Of a stretch of DNA of 7,316 bases, positions 4,970 through 7,316 are shown in pieces; the stretch's first letter is position 1, and each line of letters opens with the position of its first letter. Source of the stretch: JAJNPS01 sp031426185 (GTDB lineage Bacteria; Pseudomonadota; Alphaproteobacteria; Rhodobacterales; Rhodobacteraceae); NCBI GenBank assembly GCA_031426185.1, contig JANPKV010000107.1:1-7316 (forward strand), given 5' to 3'. The notes beneath the pieces were generated by a model. The model worked only from the letters and a program-made list of their open reading frames with translations, was not told the origin of the DNA and made no database searches. The position numbers were made by a program, and so were the translations under genes.

Positions 4970-6160
4970 ATGCAAATGATTTACAAACTCAAGGTGACCC
5001 CGGTCGAATTTCTGGTTTTCGCGCTGGTCGTGATCGGGGCATTGCTCTGGTCGCTGCACCTGGCCACGCTGATCCCCGCAGCCGTCTATGTGCGCTATGA
5101 TCTCTGGTTCGGAGCCGACATTCCACGTGTCGTCGCCAACATGACCGATGTCACCAGTGATCACTTCAGGACGAAGGTGCATCCGCTGTTCTCGTTCCTG
5201 ATCTTGCCCAGTACCAAGATCATGTCCGCCCTGCCCGGCGTCGACGGGCAATCCGCAGTCGGGGTAACCATTTCGCTCACGTCCGCGCTGATGGCGGGAT
5301 TGGTCTATGTCCTGATCCGCAGCCTGACCGGCAGCATCCTTTTCGGTCTGCTTGCCACCGCCCTGCTGTTAAGCTCGGCCTCCTACATCTACTGGGCGGG
5401 CGTGCCCGAGACCTATGTCTTTGGCAGCGCCGCCATCGCTGCTGTGTTCGTCGGGGTTTTCGTGCTGAACGTGCAGGCGAAAGGCCATGTGCTGCTGCAG
5501 GTCCTTACCCTGGCGTTCACCACGACCAACTGGATGGCGGGTCTGCTCGCCAGCTTTGCCCGGTTTCGCTGGCCGGTCGCAGCGTCGATCAGCATGGCGG
5601 CGGTCGTCGCCACCGCCATCGTCGCGGTCTGGCAAAAGGCGTTGATCCCAAGTTCGGGGGTCTTCTTTCTGCCAAGTGCCGTGGCCGAAGAGCCCGCCTA
5701 CGTCCTTTTGCCCGCACTTGCCAATCTGGTGCCTTACGCCCAGCGGGCGCTCAACTTCCTCTTTGCGGCCATGGTGGCCCCCGCACCGATCCTTTCGGAC
5801 GTGGGGGTGCTGCAAAGTTCCCTGCAATTCAGCATCGCCGGCTGGATCGGCGCGGTGGGCTGGGCTTTGCTGTTTGTGGCCGGTGGAGTTCAAACATTCC
5901 GGATGGAACAGCGACGCGATTTGCTGATCGTTGTTGGCGGGTTCCTGGCCTTTCAGTTTCTGCTCCACCTGGTCTATGGTGACGAGCCTTTCCTGTATTC
6001 ACTGCACTTCCTGCCCGCGCTTGTCGTGGTGGCAGCTTTGTCGCTGACCGGGCGCTACGGCCGCGTCATGGCAGTCGTGATGGCTCTGTGCATCCTGTGC
6101 AATCTCGTCAACAACTACACCCGGCTGCAAGAGGCTGCGCGCCTTCTGCCACCCCTGTGA
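4970..6160 (+). CDS. Polytopic membrane protein, probable GT-C-type glycosyltransferase
   Basis: The 396-residue protein is hydrophobic throughout, with roughly nine to eleven predicted helices (first about residues 12-38, last about 364-380). After the first helix comes a loop with GADIPR (48-53; Asp50, Arg53) and then KVHPLF (69-74). An acidic loop residue followed by a basic one and HPL is the pattern in GT-C transferases, which use polyprenyl-phosphate sugars on the outer face of the inner membrane. Other recognisable points are PETY (146-149), TTTNW (184-188), FLYSLHFLP (341-349) and a C-terminal NNYTR (381-385). The family was recognised by pattern only; donor and acceptor are unknown. 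The gene starts five bases after the prenyltransferase stop, so the two are almost certainly cotranscribed. ATG at 4976, with GGGA five bases upstream, is an equally good start. Use of the pentose lipid made by the preceding gene is an inference from this linkage. Confidence 0.7.
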   Translation: MQMIYKLKVTPVEFLVFALVVIGALLWSLHLATLIPAAVYVRYDLWFGADIPRVVANMTDVTSDHFRTKVHPLFSFLILPSTKIMSALPGVDGQSAVGVTISLTSALMAGLVYVLIRSLTGSILFGLLATALLLSSASYIYWAGVPETYVFGSAAIAAVFVGVFVLNVQAKGHVLLQVLTLAFTTTNWMAGLLASFARFRWPVAASISMAAVVATAIVAVWQKALIPSSGVFFLPSAVAEEPAYVLLPALANLVPYAQRALNFLFAAMVAPAPILSDVGVLQSSLQFSIAGWIGAVGWALLFVAGGVQTFRMEQRRDLLIVVGGFLAFQFLLHLVYGDEPFLYSLHFLPALVVVAALSLTGRYGRVMAVVMALCILCNLVNNYTRLQEAARLLPPL

Positions 6161-6188
6161 CATCCCGCGAATTAGGACCCCCCGAACG

Positions 6189-6545
6189 ATGGCCTACCTT
6201 TTGCTGATGATAAGCGTCGCGCTCACTGCGGCAGCGCAGATCCTGTTCAAGCACGGAATCCAGAGGATGCCACGCGAACCCGAACTTCTGCGCTTTCTTG
6301 GTGGGGCGCTTCTGTCCCCCTTCGTGGTGATCGGGATGGTCCTGTTCGGAATGGGTTTCCTGATCTGGCTTGTGGCCCTGCGCGATATTCCGGTGTCCAG
6401 GGCCTATGCCTTCGTGGCGCTTGGCATCGTGCTGGTCTCGCTGTTCGGGCATCTCTTCCTGCGCGAGTACGTCAGCCTTCGCGGCAGCATCGGTATCCTC
6501 CTGGTGGTGACCGGTCTCGTCGTGGTGGCCACCTCGCCTTCCTGA
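6189..6545 (+). CDS. Four-helix EamA/ArnE-like small membrane protein, possible lipid-linked sugar flippase subunit
   Basis: The 118-residue protein has four hydrophobic segments (about 2-20, 36-64, 70-90 and 99-114). Helix 1 ends in AAQILFKHG; helix 3 contains IPVSRAYAFVALGIVLVS and is followed by LFLREYVS with Glu93, then a Gly-rich last helix. This is the half-size drug/metabolite transporter pattern seen in ArnE/ArnF, which move undecaprenyl-phosphate aminoarabinose, and in SMR proteins. It lacks the AEVIATT glutamate motif of the SMR protein at 215-553, so it is not a second drug exporter of that type. It lies 28 bases after the GT-C-like gene, with AGGA eleven bases before the ATG. The context suggests that it flips the polyprenyl-linked sugar to the periplasmic side; the family is well supported and the substrate is inferred. 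Confidence 0.78.
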   Translation: MAYLLLMISVALTAAAQILFKHGIQRMPREPELLRFLGGALLSPFVVIGMVLFGMGFLIWLVALRDIPVSRAYAFVALGIVLVSLFGHLFLREYVSLRGSIGILLVVTGLVVVATSPS

Positions 6546-6636
6546 CAAGATCCACCGCCATCTCGGGCCACCCCGCGCGCAGGATTGCTCGCCTGCCACG
6601 GTGGCGGCAACTTGTTGAGCATTTGCGGAAAAAGGC

Positions 6637-6665
6637 GTGAAGCCTGCACTGGCAGCGGCTATAGT
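6637..6665 (+). promoter_or_regulatory. Promoter for the last gene
   Basis: GTGAAG (6637-6642) and TATAGT (6660-6665) are 17 bases apart. The -10 is good and the -35 poor. A start near 6672 would place the tandem duplication at 6675-6706 at the very beginning of the transcript, and leave a leader of about 110 bases before the GTG at 6783. This suggests that the last gene is transcribed apart from the membrane operon. Confidence 0.45.
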
Positions 6666-6674
6666 GCCGACAGT

Positions 6675-6706
6675 GAAAAACGGCGTCGGGGAAAAACGGC
6701 GTCGGG
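6675..6706 (+). repeat. Exact 16-base tandem duplication in a presumed leader
   Basis: GAAAAACGGCGTCGGG occurs at 6675-6690 and again at 6691-6706 with no gap or mismatch, followed by GAAACGGG as a shortened third copy. It is non-coding in any supported gene and lies just after the promoter-like sequence at 6637-6665. Confidence 0.95.
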
Positions 6707-6772
6707 GAAACGGGTGATCCGAAAGGGACAGGCGCAGCGCCGGTTCCGCAACGGTCACAGCGGCGCAAAGTC

Positions 6773-6777
6773 GGAGG
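6773..6777 (+). promoter_or_regulatory. Consensus ribosome binding site that fixes a GTG start
   Basis: GGAGG is followed by five bases and the GTG at 6783. This is the best Shine-Dalgarno in the window and supports a GTG start rather than the in-frame ATG eight codons later, which would cut into the membrane anchor. Confidence 0.85.
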
Positions 6778-6782
6778 CAGCA

Positions 6783-7316
6783 GTGGTCGGTAAATTCCTT
6801 CTCGGCATGGTTTCAGGTGGCCTCTTGGTGACCGGCGGTCTGGTCGTCGGCTCGGCGCTGTTTCCGGCGCGCCCCGCCAACGACAATTCCAATATCGTGG
6901 TGGAGGAACCGATTGCAGCTCCGACCGCGTCGGCCTTGGATGCAGATGCCAAGGCCGAGACCAAGGAACCAACCGTGCAAACCGACGCGGCGCCTGTAGA
7001 AGCGGCAGCCGCTGACGTGTCCGCGCCTGAAGAGTCCGCGCCAGAAGATCCGGCCACCGCGCCAAGCGAAGCCCCCAGCGCACGGGAAGACGTCGCCGAG
7101 GCAACGGCGGAGACTGCCACCGAACAGCCCGCACCCGTCGAAACCGCTGGGGAAACCATCACAGACGCGCCGCAGCCCGAAGTCGCAACGGCAGTGGCGG
7201 CACCCGAAGCTCCCGAAGTCCTCGCCCCTGCGCCCGCCGAGGCGATCGCGTCCGCCGAAGTGCCAAAGCCAGAGACCCTCTCAGAGCCATCGAAGCCAGC
7301 CGAGACTGTCGCCGAT
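6783..7316 (+). CDS. Membrane-anchored protein with long Ala/Pro/Glu-rich linker (partial); possibly a divergent polysaccharide deacetylase
   Basis: The frame starts at GTG with a consensus ribosome binding site and runs without a stop to the window end (178 codons, incomplete). Residues 1-3 are followed by one hydrophobic, glycine-rich segment (about 5-28), which should anchor the protein with its bulk in the periplasm. From about residue 33 to the end the sequence is almost only Ala, Pro, Glu, Thr, Val, Ser and Asp, acidic, of low complexity and probably disordered. No catalytic domain is visible. In Rhodobacterales, divergent polysaccharide deacetylase (YibQ-like) proteins begin with a KFLLG-type anchor and such a linker, and this resembles them. 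A SPOR-, TonB- or FtsN-like envelope protein would look similar at this end. The gene has its own promoter-like sequence and appears separate from the preceding operon. Confidence 0.6.
   Translation, partial: MVGKFLLGMVSGGLLVTGGLVVGSALFPARPANDNSNIVVEEPIAAPTASALDADAKAETKEPTVQTDAAPVEAAAADVSAPEESAPEDPATAPSEAPSAREDVAEATAETATEQPAPVETAGETITDAPQPEVATAVAAPEAPEVLAPAPAEAIASAEVPKPETLSEPSKPAETVAD

Noticed and set aside
5369..5968. Minus-strand open frame opposite the GT-C-like gene
   Set aside because: It is a hydrophilic shadow of a hydrophobic membrane protein, with no plausible start context.
6189..6545. Second SMR drug exporter
   Set aside because: It lacks the conserved helix-1 glutamate motif and the Trp-containing AIWSG motif of SMR exporters, and its context is a glycan-type operon.

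Overview
The window is GC-rich and reads like chromosome from an alphaproteobacterium, most probably of the Rhodobacterales (Paracoccus/Rhodobacter/Roseobacter lineage). The main reason is a very typical taurine:pyruvate aminotransferase of that group, preceded by a recognisable candidate for the TauR direct-repeat operator described in Rhodobacter. The Shine-Dalgarno sites, GTG starts and TTG-type -35 boxes fit. Taxonomy here is inferred from remembered family sequences, not from a search.

Layout. At 1-56 is the tail of an unidentified plus-strand gene, followed by a small GC-rich hairpin. At 215-553 (+) is an EmrE-type small multidrug resistance (SMR) transporter. It converges on tpa (625-2004, -), and a nested inverted repeat lies between the two. 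Upstream of tpa are a candidate TauR operator and, ending at 2095, a UDP-glucuronate 4-epimerase-like gene (2095-3108, -) that carries a run of nine identical bases inside its reading frame. A divergent promoter region (3145-3227) serves this epimerase on one side and a tRNA-Cys(GCA) gene (3242-3315, +) on the other.

From 3552 to 6545 three plus-strand membrane-protein genes lie close together (gaps of 5 and 28 bases) and look like one operon. They encode a HAD phosphatase-like domain fused to a UbiA-family prenyltransferase resembling decaprenyl-phosphate phosphoribosyltransferase, a polytopic GT-C-like membrane protein, and a four-helix EamA/ArnE-like protein. Together they suggest a compact pathway that makes a polyprenyl-phosphate pentose in the cytoplasm, flips it, and transfers the sugar to an envelope acceptor. 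This is the most interesting part of the window. The pathway is inferred; the families are well supported.

The last gene (6783 to the window end, +) has its own promoter-like sequence, an exact 16-base tandem duplication in the presumed leader and a strong ribosome binding site. Only its membrane anchor and a long Ala/Pro/Glu-rich linker are visible. It may be the start of a Rhodobacterales divergent polysaccharide deacetylase, but the catalytic part lies beyond the window.
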